A DNA stretch of 64,000 bases, taken from contig NZ_CP107985.1 of the NCBI RefSeq assembly GCF_036108815.1, positions 2,232,001-2,296,000 on the forward strand, read 5' to 3'. The stretch comes from Streptomyces sp. NBC_00353 (GTDB lineage Bacteria > Actinomycetota > Actinomycetes > Streptomycetales > Streptomycetaceae). The notes under the pieces are model-generated. The model did not search any database. It was not told the DNA's origin and worked only from the letters and a program-made list of their open reading frames with translations. A program made the translations under genes and the position numbers. The stretch's first letter is position 1. Each line of letters starts with the position of its first letter. Positions 7,788 through 17,172 of the stretch are shown one piece after another.

Positions 7788-9185
7788 TCAGCGGTTGGCG
7801 ACCGCCTGCTTGACCAGTGTCCTGCCGAAGTCCCACATCAGCCCGCCGCCACTGTGCGCGTCGTCCATCACCGCCGTGAACGCGGTCACGAACCGGTCCA
7901 CCTCCGGCTCACCGATGACCAGCGGCGGAATCAGCTTGATCACTTCCAGATGGTCACCGGAGACCTGGGTGAGGATCCGGTGCTTCTGCAGCAGCGGTAC
8001 GACCACCATCTGCGCGAAGAGACCCTTGCGGGCCGCCTGGAGCACGGTCCAGCGGCTGCGCAGCTTCAGCGAGGACGGCCGGCCGAACTCGATGCCGATC
8101 ATCAGCCCGCGGCCACGGACCTCGTGCAGCATCTCGTACCGCCCGATGAGCGCGGCGAGCCGCTCGCGCAGCAGATCGCCGGTGCGGCGGGCGTTGGCGA
8201 CGGTCTCCTCGTCCTCCATCACCGCGAGGACCGCGAGCCCCGCCGCCATCGCCTGGGCGTTGGAGCCGAAGCTCGCCGAGTGGACCAGAACCCGGTCCAT
8301 CGACGAGTAGACGCGTCTGAAGATCCAGTCCTTCCCGAGGGTCGCTCCCACCGGCACATAGCCGCCGGAGAGTGCCTTGGCGACACAGACCAGATCGGGT
8401 TCGACACCTTCCTCGTGCTCGTACGCGTAGAAGTCACCGGTCCTGCCGAGGCCGGTCTGCACCTCGTCGGCGATGAGCAGTGCCTTGTGCCGGTGCAGCA
8501 GCTCCTGCGCGGCGCGCAGGAAGCCGGGCGGCGCCTCGTGGACGCCCTTGCCCTGGATCGGCTCGACGACGAGCGCCGCCACATCGCCTCGTTCGAGTTC
8601 ACGCAGCAGCGCGTCGAGGTCGCCGAGTTCGATGGCGGTGTCGGGCAGCAGCGGTGCGAAGCCGTCCCGGAAGCCGGACTCGCCGTTGACCGAGAGCGAG
8701 CCGGTCGTCAGGCCGTGGAAGGCGTGGGTGCAGTAGAGCACGCGCGTCTTCCCGGTGGCGTACCGGGCGAACTTCAGCGCGGTCTCGACGGCTTCGGTGC
8801 CGCTGTTGCCGAAGAAGACCCGGTCCAGGTGCGGGCTGTGCGAGAGCAGCTTCTCGGCCAGCAGTCCGGGCAGCGGCTGGCAGTCGAAGCGGGTGAGGTC
8901 GGCGAGCGAGGCATCCAGGACGTCGTGCAGTGCCTTGCGGACGACGGGGTGGTGGCGGCCCAGCCCCATCACGCCGAAGCCGGCGAGCATGTCGAGGTAG
9001 TCGTTGCCGTCCGCGTCCCAGAAGTACGCGCCCTCGGCCCGCTCGTAGACGTTGTCGAAGCCGATGGTGTGCAGCATCCGCGGCAGCTGGTGGTTGAGGT
9101 ATTTCGTGTGCAGCTCATAGCGTTCGGCGCCGCGCTCCGCGAGGAGTTGCGCCAGATCGAAACCCTTGGGGCCGCCGTCCTTCAT
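7788..9185 (-). CDS. hpnO: Hopanoid side-chain aminotransferase HpnO
   Basis: 465 residues, class-III PLP-dependent aminotransferase (acetylornithine/ornithine type). Visible motifs: FFGNSGTEAVETALKFAR, LIADEVQTGLGRTG and the PLP lysine Lys270 in VAKALSGGYVPVG. As last gene of the hopanoid operon it is the counterpart of HpnO, which aminates the C35 position of the ribosylhopane-derived side chain to give aminobacteriohopanetriol. I chose the ATG at 9185 because it overlaps the dxs stop by four bases (ATGA); the open frame runs further upstream in a dxs shadow frame and those residues are not real. Confidence 0.9.
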   Translation of the reverse strand: MKDGGPKGFDLAQLLAERGAERYELHTKYLNHQLPRMLHTIGFDNVYERAEGAYFWDADGNDYLDMLAGFGVMGLGRHHPVVRKALHDVLDASLADLTRFDCQPLPGLLAEKLLSHSPHLDRVFFGNSGTEAVETALKFARYATGKTRVLYCTHAFHGLTTGSLSVNGESGFRDGFAPLLPDTAIELGDLDALLRELERGDVAALVVEPIQGKGVHEAPPGFLRAAQELLHRHKALLIADEVQTGLGRTGDFYAYEHEEGVEPDLVCVAKALSGGYVPVGATLGKDWIFRRVYSSMDRVLVHSASFGSNAQAMAAGLAVLAVMEDEETVANARRTGDLLRERLAALIGRYEMLHEVRGRGLMIGIEFGRPSSLKLRSRWTVLQAARKGLFAQMVVVPLLQKHRILTQVSGDHLEVIKLIPPLVIGEPEVDRFVTAFTAVMDDAHSGGGLMWDFGRTLVKQAVANR

Positions 9186-11083
9186 TCCCCGCTCTCCTCG
9201 ATCCCCTCGACTGCGGCCTTGGCGGCCAGCGCGGCACTGATCCGGCCGGCGATCTCGACCGGTGTGAGCCCGATGTCGGCCAGCACCTCGGCGCGCTTGC
9301 CGTGCGCGAGGAACTGCTCGGGGATGCCGAAGGTGCGCAACGGTACGTCGACACCGGCATCGCGCAACGCCTGTCCGACCGCCGAACCGACGCCTCCCGC
9401 CCGGCTGTTGTCCTCGACGACGGCGACCAGCCGGTGCCGTCCGGCGAGCGGGGCGAGCTGTTCGTCGACCGGTTTGACCCAGCGGGGGTCGACGACCGTG
9501 CAGCGGATTCCGCCGCCCGCAAGGAGGTCGGCAGCCTGCAGACAGACGGAGGCGAGCACGCCCACCGCCACGATGAGCACCTCGGGGTCGTCGGCGCGGT
9601 GCAACACGTCCATGGCACCGACCCGGCCGATCGCCGGGACGGGCTCCCCCACCGACTCCTTCGGGAAGCGCAGCACGGTCGGCGCGTCGTCGACGGTGAC
9701 GGCTTCGCGCAGCTCCTCCCGCAGCCGGTCGGCGTCGCGCGGGGCGGCGATCCGGAGCCCGGGCACGACCTGGAGCACGGACAGGTCCCACATGCCGTTG
9801 TGCGAAGGACCGTCCGGGCCGGTGACTCCCGCCCGGTCGAGGACGAACGTCACACCGCATCCGTGCAGCGCGACGTCCATCAAGAGCTGGTCGAAGGCGC
9901 GGTTGAGGAACGTGGCGTAGACGGCGACGACCGGATGCAGCCCGCCGGTGGCGAGCCCCGCCGCGGAGACCGCCGCATGCTGCTCGGCGATCCCGACGTC
10001 CCACACCCGGTCAGGGAACGCCTCGGCGAACTTCGTCAGCCCGACGGGGTGCAGCATCGCCGCCGTGATCGCGACGACGTCCGGCCGATCCGCACCGATC
10101 GCGGCGATCTCGTCCCCGAACACCGAGGTCCACGACGGGCTGACGAGCGGTGCGAGCGGGGCACAGGTCAGCGGGTCCATCGCGCCGACGGTGTGGAACC
10201 GGTCGGCCTCGTCCTCCAGCGCGGGCGCGTACCCGCGGCCCTTCTCGGTGAGACAGTGCACCAGCACCGGGCCGTGGAAGCGCTTCGCCCGGCTGAGCGC
10301 GGACTCGACGGCCGCGATGTCGTGTCCGTCGATCGGCCCGACGTACTTGAGCCCCAGGTCCTCGAACATGCCCTGCGGGGCGAACGCGTCCTTGAACCCC
10401 TTCTTCGCACCGTGCAGCGACTCGTACAGCGGCTGTCCGACGACGGGTGTGCGCTGGAGGACGTCCTTGCCCCATGACAGGAATCGCTCGTACCCGTCGG
10501 TGGTACGGAGGGTGGCGAGGTGGTTGGCGAGGCCGCCTATGGTCGGGCCGTACGAGCGCTCGTTGTCGTTCACCACGATGATCAGCGGCCGGTCCCTGGC
10601 CGCCGCGATGTTGTTGAGCGCCTCCCACGCCATGCCGCCGGTGAGCGCCCCGTCCCCGATGACGGCGACGACGTGGTCGGGGCGGCCGAGCACCTCGTTC
10701 GCCTTGGCCAGGCCGTCCGCCCAGCCGAGCACGGTCGAGGCGTGCGAGTTCTCGATGACGTCGTGCGCGGACTCCTCGCGAGACGGGTAGCCGGAGAGGC
10801 CACCCTTCCCGCGCAGCTTGGAGAAGTCCTGCCGTCCGGTGAGCAGTTTGTGTACGTAGCTCTGGTGCCCGGTGTCCCACAGGATGCGGTCCACGGGTGA
10901 GTCGAAGGCCCGGTGCAGGGCGATGGACAGCTCCACCACCCCCAGGTTGGGCCCCAGATGGCCGCCGGTCCTGGCCACCGCCTCGATCAGGAACTTCCTG
11001 ATGTCCTCGGCGAGTTCGCCGAGTTCCGGTCCGCTCAGTGCCTTCAGGTCGTGCGGCCCCCGAATGGTCTCCAGAATGGTCAC
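9182..11083 (-). CDS. dxs: 1-deoxy-D-xylulose-5-phosphate synthase
   Basis: 633 residues, full length. The thiamine-diphosphate-binding and transketolase features are present: WDTGHQSYVHKLLTGR, the GDGALTGGMAWEALNN Mg/TPP motif, the YVGPIDGHD segment, the GIAEQHAA catalytic-Glu region in the pyrimidine domain, and the C-terminal transketolase domain. It condenses pyruvate and glyceraldehyde-3-phosphate as the first MEP-pathway step. Located between ispG and hpnO inside the hopanoid operon, it is probably a dedicated second copy raising isoprenoid flux for hopanoids; the housekeeping copy would be elsewhere. Confidence 0.95.
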   Translation of the reverse strand: MTILETIRGPHDLKALSGPELGELAEDIRKFLIEAVARTGGHLGPNLGVVELSIALHRAFDSPVDRILWDTGHQSYVHKLLTGRQDFSKLRGKGGLSGYPSREESAHDVIENSHASTVLGWADGLAKANEVLGRPDHVVAVIGDGALTGGMAWEALNNIAAARDRPLIIVVNDNERSYGPTIGGLANHLATLRTTDGYERFLSWGKDVLQRTPVVGQPLYESLHGAKKGFKDAFAPQGMFEDLGLKYVGPIDGHDIAAVESALSRAKRFHGPVLVHCLTEKGRGYAPALEDEADRFHTVGAMDPLTCAPLAPLVSPSWTSVFGDEIAAIGADRPDVVAITAAMLHPVGLTKFAEAFPDRVWDVGIAEQHAAVSAAGLATGGLHPVVAVYATFLNRAFDQLLMDVALHGCGVTFVLDRAGVTGPDGPSHNGMWDLSVLQVVPGLRIAAPRDADRLREELREAVTVDDAPTVLRFPKESVGEPVPAIGRVGAMDVLHRADDPEVLIVAVGVLASVCLQAADLLAGGGIRCTVVDPRWVKPVDEQLAPLAGRHRLVAVVEDNSRAGGVGSAVGQALRDAGVDVPLRTFGIPEQFLAHGKRAEVLADIGLTPVEIAGRISAALAAKAAVEGIEESGE

Positions 11084-11108
11084 GCTCGGGCCCCCTCTCG
11101 GTCCTGTT

Positions 11109-12275
11109 TCAGCTCACGGTGACGGCGGGGACCCCTGATGGCGTTCCCGCGTCTTCCATGCTCTCGGCGATCTTCAGGGCTTCCTCGATGAGCGTCTCGA
11201 CGATCTTCGACTCGGGAACCGTCTTGATGATCTCGCCCTTGACGAAGATCTGCCCCTTGCCGTTACCCGACGCCACACCCAGATCCGCCTCACGGGCCTC
11301 ACCCGGACCATTGACGACACAGCCCATCACGGCAACCCGCAACGGCACCTCCATGCCCTCAAGACCCGCAGACACCTGATCCGCCAGCTTGTACACATCC
11401 ACCTGCGCACGACCGCACGACGGACACGACACGATCTCCAACCGCCGCTGCTTCAGATTCAACGACTCCAGAATCTGCAGACCGACCTTGACCTCCTCGG
11501 CCGGCGGCGCCGACAGCGACACCCGGATCGTGTCCCCGATCCCCTCACTCAACAAGGCACCGAACGCCACCGCAGACTTGATCGTCCCCTGGAACGCCGG
11601 CCCCGCCTCCGTCACCCCCAGATGCAACGGGTAATCACACTGAGCCGCCAACTGACGGTACGCATTCACCATCACCACCGGATCGTTGTGCTTCACCGAG
11701 ATCTTGATGTCCCGGAACCCGTGCTCCTCGAACAGCGACGCCTCCCACAACGCCGACTCCACCAGAGCCTCAGGAGTCGCCTTCCCGTACTTCTTCAACA
11801 ACCGCGCATCCAACGAACCCGCATTCACACCGATCCGGATCGGCGTCCCCGCATCGTTCGCCGCCCGCGCGATCTCCTTCACCTTGTCATCGAACTGCTT
11901 GATGTTCCCCGGATTCACCCGCACCGCAGCACAGCCCGCATCAATCGCCGCGAACACATACTTCGGCTGGAAATGAATATCCGCGATCACCGGAATCTGC
12001 GACTTCCGCGCAATCGTCGCAAGCGCGTCCGCATCATCCTGAGTCGGACACGCAACCCGCACGATCTGACAGCCCGACGCCGTCAGCTCCGCGATCTGCT
12101 GCAACGTCGCACCGATGTCCGACGTCCGGGTCGTGGTCATCGACTGCACCGACACCGGCGCATCCCCACCGACCGCCACCGACCCGACCTGGATGCGCCG
12201 CGAAGGACGGCGCATCGCGAGCGGCCGGGCCGGCAGCTCGGGGAGACCCAGCGCGACTGGTTCTCCAGTGGTCAT
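11109..12275 (-). CDS. ispG: 4-hydroxy-3-methylbut-2-enyl diphosphate synthase (IspG/GcpE)
   Basis: 388 residues from ATG at 12275, with an RBS-like gggag about 10 nt upstream inside the end of hpnH; the longer frame to 12314 would start within hpnH. Fe-S ligand cysteines are visible in VSCPSCGR and MGCVVNGPGEA, and the TIM-barrel core has PVIADIHFQPKYVF and RVNPGNIK. It catalyses the reductive 4Fe-4S step from MEcPP to HMBPP. The start is 4 bp past the hpnH stop. Codon use between about 11230 and 12190 is rich in T-ending codons (ggt, cgt, gat, aat) and ttg, unlike the genes on either side. Confidence 0.94.
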   Translation of the reverse strand: MTTGEPVALGLPELPARPLAMRRPSRRIQVGSVAVGGDAPVSVQSMTTTRTSDIGATLQQIAELTASGCQIVRVACPTQDDADALATIARKSQIPVIADIHFQPKYVFAAIDAGCAAVRVNPGNIKQFDDKVKEIARAANDAGTPIRIGVNAGSLDARLLKKYGKATPEALVESALWEASLFEEHGFRDIKISVKHNDPVVMVNAYRQLAAQCDYPLHLGVTEAGPAFQGTIKSAVAFGALLSEGIGDTIRVSLSAPPAEEVKVGLQILESLNLKQRRLEIVSCPSCGRAQVDVYKLADQVSAGLEGMEVPLRVAVMGCVVNGPGEAREADLGVASGNGKGQIFVKGEIIKTVPESKIVETLIEEALKIAESMEDAGTPSGVPAVTVS

Positions 12276-12279
12276 GACG

Positions 12280-13299
12280 TCACCGGCTCCCGGCGACGGT
12301 CTCGCGCGCGGCACGCAGGGACTCCTTGAGCGAGCCCATCGTGGCGAGGACGGCAGTGGGCTCGTAGCCGCAGTGCGCCATGCAGTTGGCGCAGCGCGGA
12401 TCCTTGCCGCGACCGTACTTGTCCCAGTCGGTGTCCTCGATGAGTTCCCGGTACGTCGGGACGTACCCGTCGCTCATCAGATAGCAGGGCCGCTGCCAGC
12501 CGAAGAGCGAGTAGTTGGGGATCGCCCAGGCCGTGCACGGGAAGTCCGCCTTGCCCTCGAGGAAGTCCAGGAAGAGCGGCGAGTGGTTCAGCCGCCAGCG
12601 GGCCCGGTTGCCGCCCGCGAAGGACTTCTTGAAGAGCTCGCGGGTCTGCTCGACGCCGAGGAAGTGCTCCTGGTCGGGAGCCTTCTCGTACGCGTAGGCG
12701 GGCGAGATCATCATCTCGTCGACCTTCAGGTCGTCATTGAGGTAGTTCAGGACCTCGATGACGGTCTGCGGGGTGTCGGTGTTGAAGAAGGTGGAGTTCG
12801 TGGTGACCCGGAAGCCGCGCCGCTTGGCCTCCTTGATCGCCGCCACCGCCTCGTCGAACACGCCTTCCTTGGCGACCGATTCGTCGTGCCGCTCGCGCAG
12901 ACCGTCGATGTGCACGGCGAAGGCGAAAAACGGGGACGGGGTGAATTTCTCCATCTTCTTGCGCAGCAGCATCGCGTTGGTGCAGAGGAAGACGTACTTC
13001 CTCCGCGCCACCAGCTGCCGCACGATTTCGTCGATCTGCGGGTGCATCAGGGGTTCACCGCCCGCGATGGACACCATGGGGGCACCCGATTCCAGCACCG
13101 CGCCGACGGCCTGGGCCACCGGCATGCGCTGCTTGAGTACTCCTGCCGGATGCTGGATCTTTCCGCAGCCCTCGCACGCCAGATTGCAGGCGAACAAAGG
13201 CTCCAGCTCGACAATGAGCGGGAATTTGTCCCGCTTGCGGAGCTTCTGTTCAATGAGGTACGTCGCAACCTTGATGGTCTGACGGAGCGGCATGGCCAT
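12280..13299 (-). CDS. hpnH: Adenosylhopene transferase HpnH (radical SAM)
   Basis: 339 residues with the radical SAM motif at Cys38, Cys42, Cys45 (ACNLACEGCG), the SIAGGEPLMHP SAM-binding region and a C-terminal Cys cluster (RCANCMAHCGYEP). HpnH couples a 5'-deoxyadenosyl radical to diploptene, forming adenosylhopane, the first C35 hopanoid. The ATG at 13299 has a strong RBS (aggaggtgag); a second ATG at 13293 is possible. It follows hpnG by 5 bp and precedes ispG by 4 bp. Confidence 0.95.
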   Translation of the reverse strand: MAMPLRQTIKVATYLIEQKLRKRDKFPLIVELEPLFACNLACEGCGKIQHPAGVLKQRMPVAQAVGAVLESGAPMVSIAGGEPLMHPQIDEIVRQLVARRKYVFLCTNAMLLRKKMEKFTPSPFFAFAVHIDGLRERHDESVAKEGVFDEAVAAIKEAKRRGFRVTTNSTFFNTDTPQTVIEVLNYLNDDLKVDEMMISPAYAYEKAPDQEHFLGVEQTRELFKKSFAGGNRARWRLNHSPLFLDFLEGKADFPCTAWAIPNYSLFGWQRPCYLMSDGYVPTYRELIEDTDWDKYGRGKDPRCANCMAHCGYEPTAVLATMGSLKESLRAARETVAGSR

Positions 13300-13304
13300 C
13301 TAGC

Positions 13305-13964
13305 TCACCTCCTGGGGAGCAGCAAAGATCGGTGCCATTCATAGAAAGCCGGCAGGACAGCACGGAGAACACGGAAAGCCGATATTCCACCGCGTACCGT
13401 GCCGATGCGGACGAGCTCGTGCTCCGGAGCGTCCACGACCACCCGTACGGCCGCAACGGGGCGTACCCCGGTGCGCAGGGCGGTGCGGAGGGTGGCGGCG
13501 GACTCCATGTCCACAGCGATCGCTCCGGTGGCCCGCAGCTCGGCCCGCTCATGTCCGCGCACGACATGGCCGGAGCCGGTCAGCGGACCGGTGTGGACGG
13601 TGCGGCCCGGCACCGTCCTGGCGAGTGCCTCGGCGAGCAGACCCGCACCGGTGCAGGCCGTCGAGTCGCCGGCCTCCCGGGTCTCGTCGGCGACCACCAG
13701 GTCTCCCGGGTGCATGCCGGGCGCGAGCCCGGCACAGAACCCGGCGGCGATGACCGCGGCGCCGAGCGCCCGGTCCTGGCCGAGCGCGTGCGCCACGGCC
13801 GTCTCGGCGGCTTTCGGGCCCATGCCCGTACGGAGCACGGTCACCTGGCCCGGGGCGTCGCCCGCCTTTCCTCTGCCACTGCGCAGGGCGAGTTGCTCGA
13901 TGCCGAGCGCGCAGGCGATCAGCAGCGGCGCCGCGGGGCCGGACGGCCCCGGTGCATCGCCCAT
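13305..13964 (-). CDS. hpnG: Adenosylhopane nucleosidase/phosphorylase HpnG
   Basis: 219 residues of the purine nucleoside phosphorylase fold: TGMGPKAAETAV, AAGFCAGLAPGMHPGDLVVADE and AVDMESAA, the conserved Met-Glu of the base/ribose site. HpnG removes adenine from adenosylhopane to leave ribosylhopane. The start codon shares one base with the shc stop (TGATG at 13962-13966), so translation is coupled to shc. The position between shc and hpnH fits the pathway order. Confidence 0.87.
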   Translation of the reverse strand: MGDAPGPSGPAAPLLIACALGIEQLALRSGRGKAGDAPGQVTVLRTGMGPKAAETAVAHALGQDRALGAAVIAAGFCAGLAPGMHPGDLVVADETREAGDSTACTGAGLLAEALARTVPGRTVHTGPLTGSGHVVRGHERAELRATGAIAVDMESAATLRTALRTGVRPVAAVRVVVDAPEHELVRIGTVRGGISAFRVLRAVLPAFYEWHRSLLLPRR

Positions 13965-15964
13965 CAGGCTCCCTCCCGGACGACCGTGCGATCGGCGAAC
14001 GGGTCGCCGTACACGTACCGCCCGAGTGCGGTGAGCGGGAAGACCTGCCGGTAGAGGTGGTAATTGATGGAGAAGTCCCAGGGGAACCCGGTGCCGGTGA
14101 AGTACGGCTCGTCCCAGGACCCGTCAGCCTGCTGGGCCTCGGTCAGCCATGCGATGCCCCGGGTCACCGCCGTGCTCTCGCGCCGGCCGGCCGCGAGGAG
14201 GGCAAGGAGCGCCCAGGCGGTCTGGGACGCGGTCGACGCACCGTTCCCGATCCACTTCTCCTCCTGGTACGAGCGCAGGTCCTCGCCCCAGCCGCCGTCG
14301 TCGTTCTGAACGGACTCCAGCCAGCCGACCGCCCGGCGGATCGCCGGATGGGCGGCGGGCAGCCCGGCAGCGACCAGGGCGGGCACCACCGACCCCGTTC
14401 CGTATACGTAGTTGACGCCCCAACGGCCGAACCAGGCACCGCTCGCCTCCTGTTCGGCAAGCAGCCACTCGATGCCGCGCCGGGTGGCGGGGTGATCGGA
14501 CCGCCCCTCCATGGCCAGCATCTCCACCACATGTCCGGTGACATCGGCGGACGGCGGATCGATGACCTCTCCGAAGTCACAGAAGGGCAGCCGGTTGGGG
14601 AACGGGCTGGTGTTGTCGGCGTCGAATGCGCCCCAGGCCCCGTTGCGGGACTGCATGCCGAGGTTCCAGCGCACCCCGCGTTCGATGGCGGCCTCGACAC
14701 CGGCCGGATTCGGATGCCGGACCCGGCGCAGTGCCAGGACCACTTCGGCGGTGTCGTCGATGTCCGGGTAGTTGTCGTTGTGGAACTCGAACGCCCATCC
14801 GCCCGGGTCAAGTCGAGGCCGACGCACGGACCAGTCGCCGGGCCTGACGATCTCCTCGCCGAGCATCCAGTCCGCCGCTTTCACGAGCGCGGGATGGTCG
14901 GGCCGGACTCCGGCATCGGCGAGCGCGATGGTGGCGAGGCAGGTGTCCCAGACCGGTGACTGACAGGCCTCGATCATGCGGGCGCCGTCCTCGCGCCAGA
15001 TCGCGAACCGGTTCAGCGAGTCCAGGCCGGCCCGCATCACCGGGTGGTCGAGGTCGTAGCCGAGGAGATGCAGGGCGATGACGGAGTACACGGCGGGCGG
15101 CTGGATGCCGCCCCAGCAGCCGTCGTTCTCCTGGCGCTCGATGATCCAGCGGGCCGCCGCATTCATGGCGATCCGGCGCAGCCTGCGCGGGGCCACCTTG
15201 TGGTAGACGTGCAGTGCCTTGTCCAGGCGCTGGAAGACACCGTCCCAACTGACCGCCGGGGCACGGCGCTTGGGCGGGTTGGGGACGAGCGGGTCGGTGT
15301 GCAGTTCGTCGAGGGTGAAGGGCGCGGGCCGTACCGGACGCTTCGCCGAGACGACGGTCAGCGGCACAATCGTCTGCCGGGCCCAGCAGCCGAAGTCGTA
15401 GATGTTGAGCGGGACCCACCTCGGGAAGAACATCAGCTCCGGTGGGAGCTCGGGCAGGTCGTCCCACTTCCACCAGCCGAACAGGGCCAGCCAGATCCGG
15501 GTGAAGACGCGGCTCTCGGCGATGCCGCCCTGTTCCCTGATCCACCTCGAGGCGCGGGCCATGTGCGGGTCGTCCGGCCGGTCTCCGGCCAGCCGCAGCG
15601 CGACGTACGCCTCGATGGTGGTGGAGAGCTCGCCCGGGCCTCCGTGGAAGGTGGCCCAGGTGCCGTCGCCGAGCTGTTCGCCGCGGATGAAGCGGGCGGC
15701 CGACTCGACGGTGGCCGGGTCCTGAATGCCGAGGAACTGACGGAGCAGCAGATCCTCGGCGTCCATGGTGACGTTGGTGGCGAGGTCGCCCTTCCACCAG
15801 CCCTGGTCGTCCTGTCTGCCGAGGAGATGCTCCACCGAGCGTTCCGCGGCCCGCCGCGCGGCGGCGAATACGTCGTCCGCGACGATGGTTGATTCGGTCG
15901 GTTCGCTGGCCGAGGCTGCGCGGGGGTCAACGGCCCCGGTGCTTCCGTCGGTCGTCGCTGTCAT
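13964..15964 (-). CDS. shc: Squalene-hopene cyclase
   Basis: 666 residues, the usual length. The protonating DXDD motif is Asp401-Ile-Asp403-Asp404 (DIDDTA). Several QW repeats are visible, e.g. GRQDDQGWWKGD near the N-terminus, MQSRNGAWGAFD, SVQNDDGGWGED and AQQADGSWDE near the C-terminus. It is a monotopic membrane enzyme converting squalene to hopene/diplopterol, the committed step of the cluster. The start lies 104 bp after the prenyl synthase stop, and that gap contains a 13-bp hairpin (16012-16040), so shc and the distal genes may have partly separate expression. Confidence 0.97.
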   Translation of the reverse strand: MTATTDGSTGAVDPRAASASEPTESTIVADDVFAAARRAAERSVEHLLGRQDDQGWWKGDLATNVTMDAEDLLLRQFLGIQDPATVESAARFIRGEQLGDGTWATFHGGPGELSTTIEAYVALRLAGDRPDDPHMARASRWIREQGGIAESRVFTRIWLALFGWWKWDDLPELPPELMFFPRWVPLNIYDFGCWARQTIVPLTVVSAKRPVRPAPFTLDELHTDPLVPNPPKRRAPAVSWDGVFQRLDKALHVYHKVAPRRLRRIAMNAAARWIIERQENDGCWGGIQPPAVYSVIALHLLGYDLDHPVMRAGLDSLNRFAIWREDGARMIEACQSPVWDTCLATIALADAGVRPDHPALVKAADWMLGEEIVRPGDWSVRRPRLDPGGWAFEFHNDNYPDIDDTAEVVLALRRVRHPNPAGVEAAIERGVRWNLGMQSRNGAWGAFDADNTSPFPNRLPFCDFGEVIDPPSADVTGHVVEMLAMEGRSDHPATRRGIEWLLAEQEASGAWFGRWGVNYVYGTGSVVPALVAAGLPAAHPAIRRAVGWLESVQNDDGGWGEDLRSYQEEKWIGNGASTASQTAWALLALLAAGRRESTAVTRGIAWLTEAQQADGSWDEPYFTGTGFPWDFSINYHLYRQVFPLTALGRYVYGDPFADRTVVREGA

Positions 15965-16011
15965 GGCTTCCCCTTCGTGCAGTTGGTCCTCTGCTGTGCT
16001 GGGGTCTCCGT

Positions 16012-16040
16012 CGGTCGGCGCCCTTCGAGGGCGCCGACCG
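16012..16040. terminator. Hairpin inside the hopanoid operon, before shc
   Basis: Perfect 13-bp inverted repeat (cggtcggcgccct and complement) with a 3-nt loop in the only sizeable intra-operon gap downstream of hpnE. It could be a partial terminator or a processing/stability element separating the squalene-forming genes from the cyclase and side-chain genes. Confidence 0.55.
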
Positions 16041-16068
16041 GCGACTGCGAGTCATATGCGAATGATGA

Positions 16069-17172
16069 TCATCTCTTTCGTACGACGACGAAGTCCGCGA
16101 GCGCCGTGAGCTGCGCACGCACGGTTTCCGGCATGTCGACACCGTGCAGCGCCTCGATGGCGACCGCATGCTGCCGACGGGCCTCCTGGGCGGTCCACTC
16201 ACGGCCGCCCGCCTCCTCGATGAGCGCCGCCCGGGCGGCGAACTCCTCCTCGGAGAAGCTGTCGAAGTCGGTGCTCTTGGCGTCCGCGGCGAGCAGCTCG
16301 CCGAGGCGCTCCGAGGCCGGTCCGCCCGCGGCGAGCGCGGCGACGACCGGCAGGGACTTCTTGCGCTGACGCAGATCGCTCCAGGTCTGCTTTCCGGTGG
16401 ACTCCGGGTCGCCCCAGATACCGAGCAGATCGTCGACGGCCTGGAAGGCGAGGCCGAGGTGGTAGCCGTACGCCTCCAGGGTGTCGGCTGTGCGGTCGTC
16501 GGCGCCGCCGAGCACCGCACCGATGGAGACGGCGCAGGCGAGCAGGGCGCCCGTCTTGTTGCCCTCCATCTCCAGGCACTCCTCGACGGTGACCCGCTCG
16601 CGGTGCTCGTAGGAGATGTCCTGGGCCTGCCCGTCGATGAGCTTGCGGGTGGCGGTGGTCAGCCGGCGGGCCGCGCGGCCCGCCTCGACCGTGCCGAGCT
16701 CCAGCAGGATCTCGTTGGCCAGCGCGAACAGCGCGTCGCCGACCAGGATCGCCTGCGCGGGGCCGTGCACCTTCCATACGGTGTCACGGTGCCGGCGCTG
16801 CTCGTCGCCGTCCATCAGGTCGTCGTGCAACAGCGAGAAGTTGTGCACGAGTTCGACGGCGACCGCGCCGGGAATGCCGGCCTCGGCCGCGGCCCCCGCC
16901 GCCTCGGCGGACAGCAGGGCCAGCGCCGGGCGGACGGCCTTGCCGCCGTCGCCGTCGGAGGGCCGGCCCTGGGCGTCGATCCAGCCGAAGTGGTAGGCGG
17001 CGACGGTGTCCATGGGCGGTGCGAGCCGGTCAACGGCGGCCCGGAGCACCGGAGCGGACAGGGCCCGTCCGCGCTCCAGAAGCGCGGTGACGTCCGCGGT
17101 GTCTACCACGGTGTCGAAAGCCGGATTCGCCGGGGTCACTGACTCTCCTCTTGTTCCGGTGGTACTGCTCAT
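16069..17172 (-). CDS. Polyprenyl (farnesyl-type) diphosphate synthase
   Basis: 367 residues of the trans-prenyltransferase family. The first Asp-rich motif is DDLMD at residues 117-121, preceded by ELVHNFSLLH; the second is in FQAVDDLLGIWGD, followed by GKQTWSDLRQRKKSLP. It elongates DMAPP/IPP; the residues before the first motif do not let me fix product length, but farnesyl diphosphate is expected, because HpnD uses it. It overlaps the hpnE stop by four bases (ATGA), so it is coupled to hpnE. Confidence 0.9.
   Translation of the reverse strand: MSSTTGTRGESVTPANPAFDTVVDTADVTALLERGRALSAPVLRAAVDRLAPPMDTVAAYHFGWIDAQGRPSDGDGGKAVRPALALLSAEAAGAAAEAGIPGAVAVELVHNFSLLHDDLMDGDEQRRHRDTVWKVHGPAQAILVGDALFALANEILLELGTVEAGRAARRLTTATRKLIDGQAQDISYEHRERVTVEECLEMEGNKTGALLACAVSIGAVLGGADDRTADTLEAYGYHLGLAFQAVDDLLGIWGDPESTGKQTWSDLRQRKKSLPVVAALAAGGPASERLGELLAADAKSTDFDSFSEEEFAARAALIEEAGGREWTAQEARRQHAVAIEALHGVDMPETVRAQLTALADFVVVRKR

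Noticed and set aside
9186..10004. Minus-strand extension of the hpnO frame into dxs
   Set aside because: Arg/Gly/Ala-rich shadow of dxs in another frame; the ATGA junction at 9182-9185 marks the real start.
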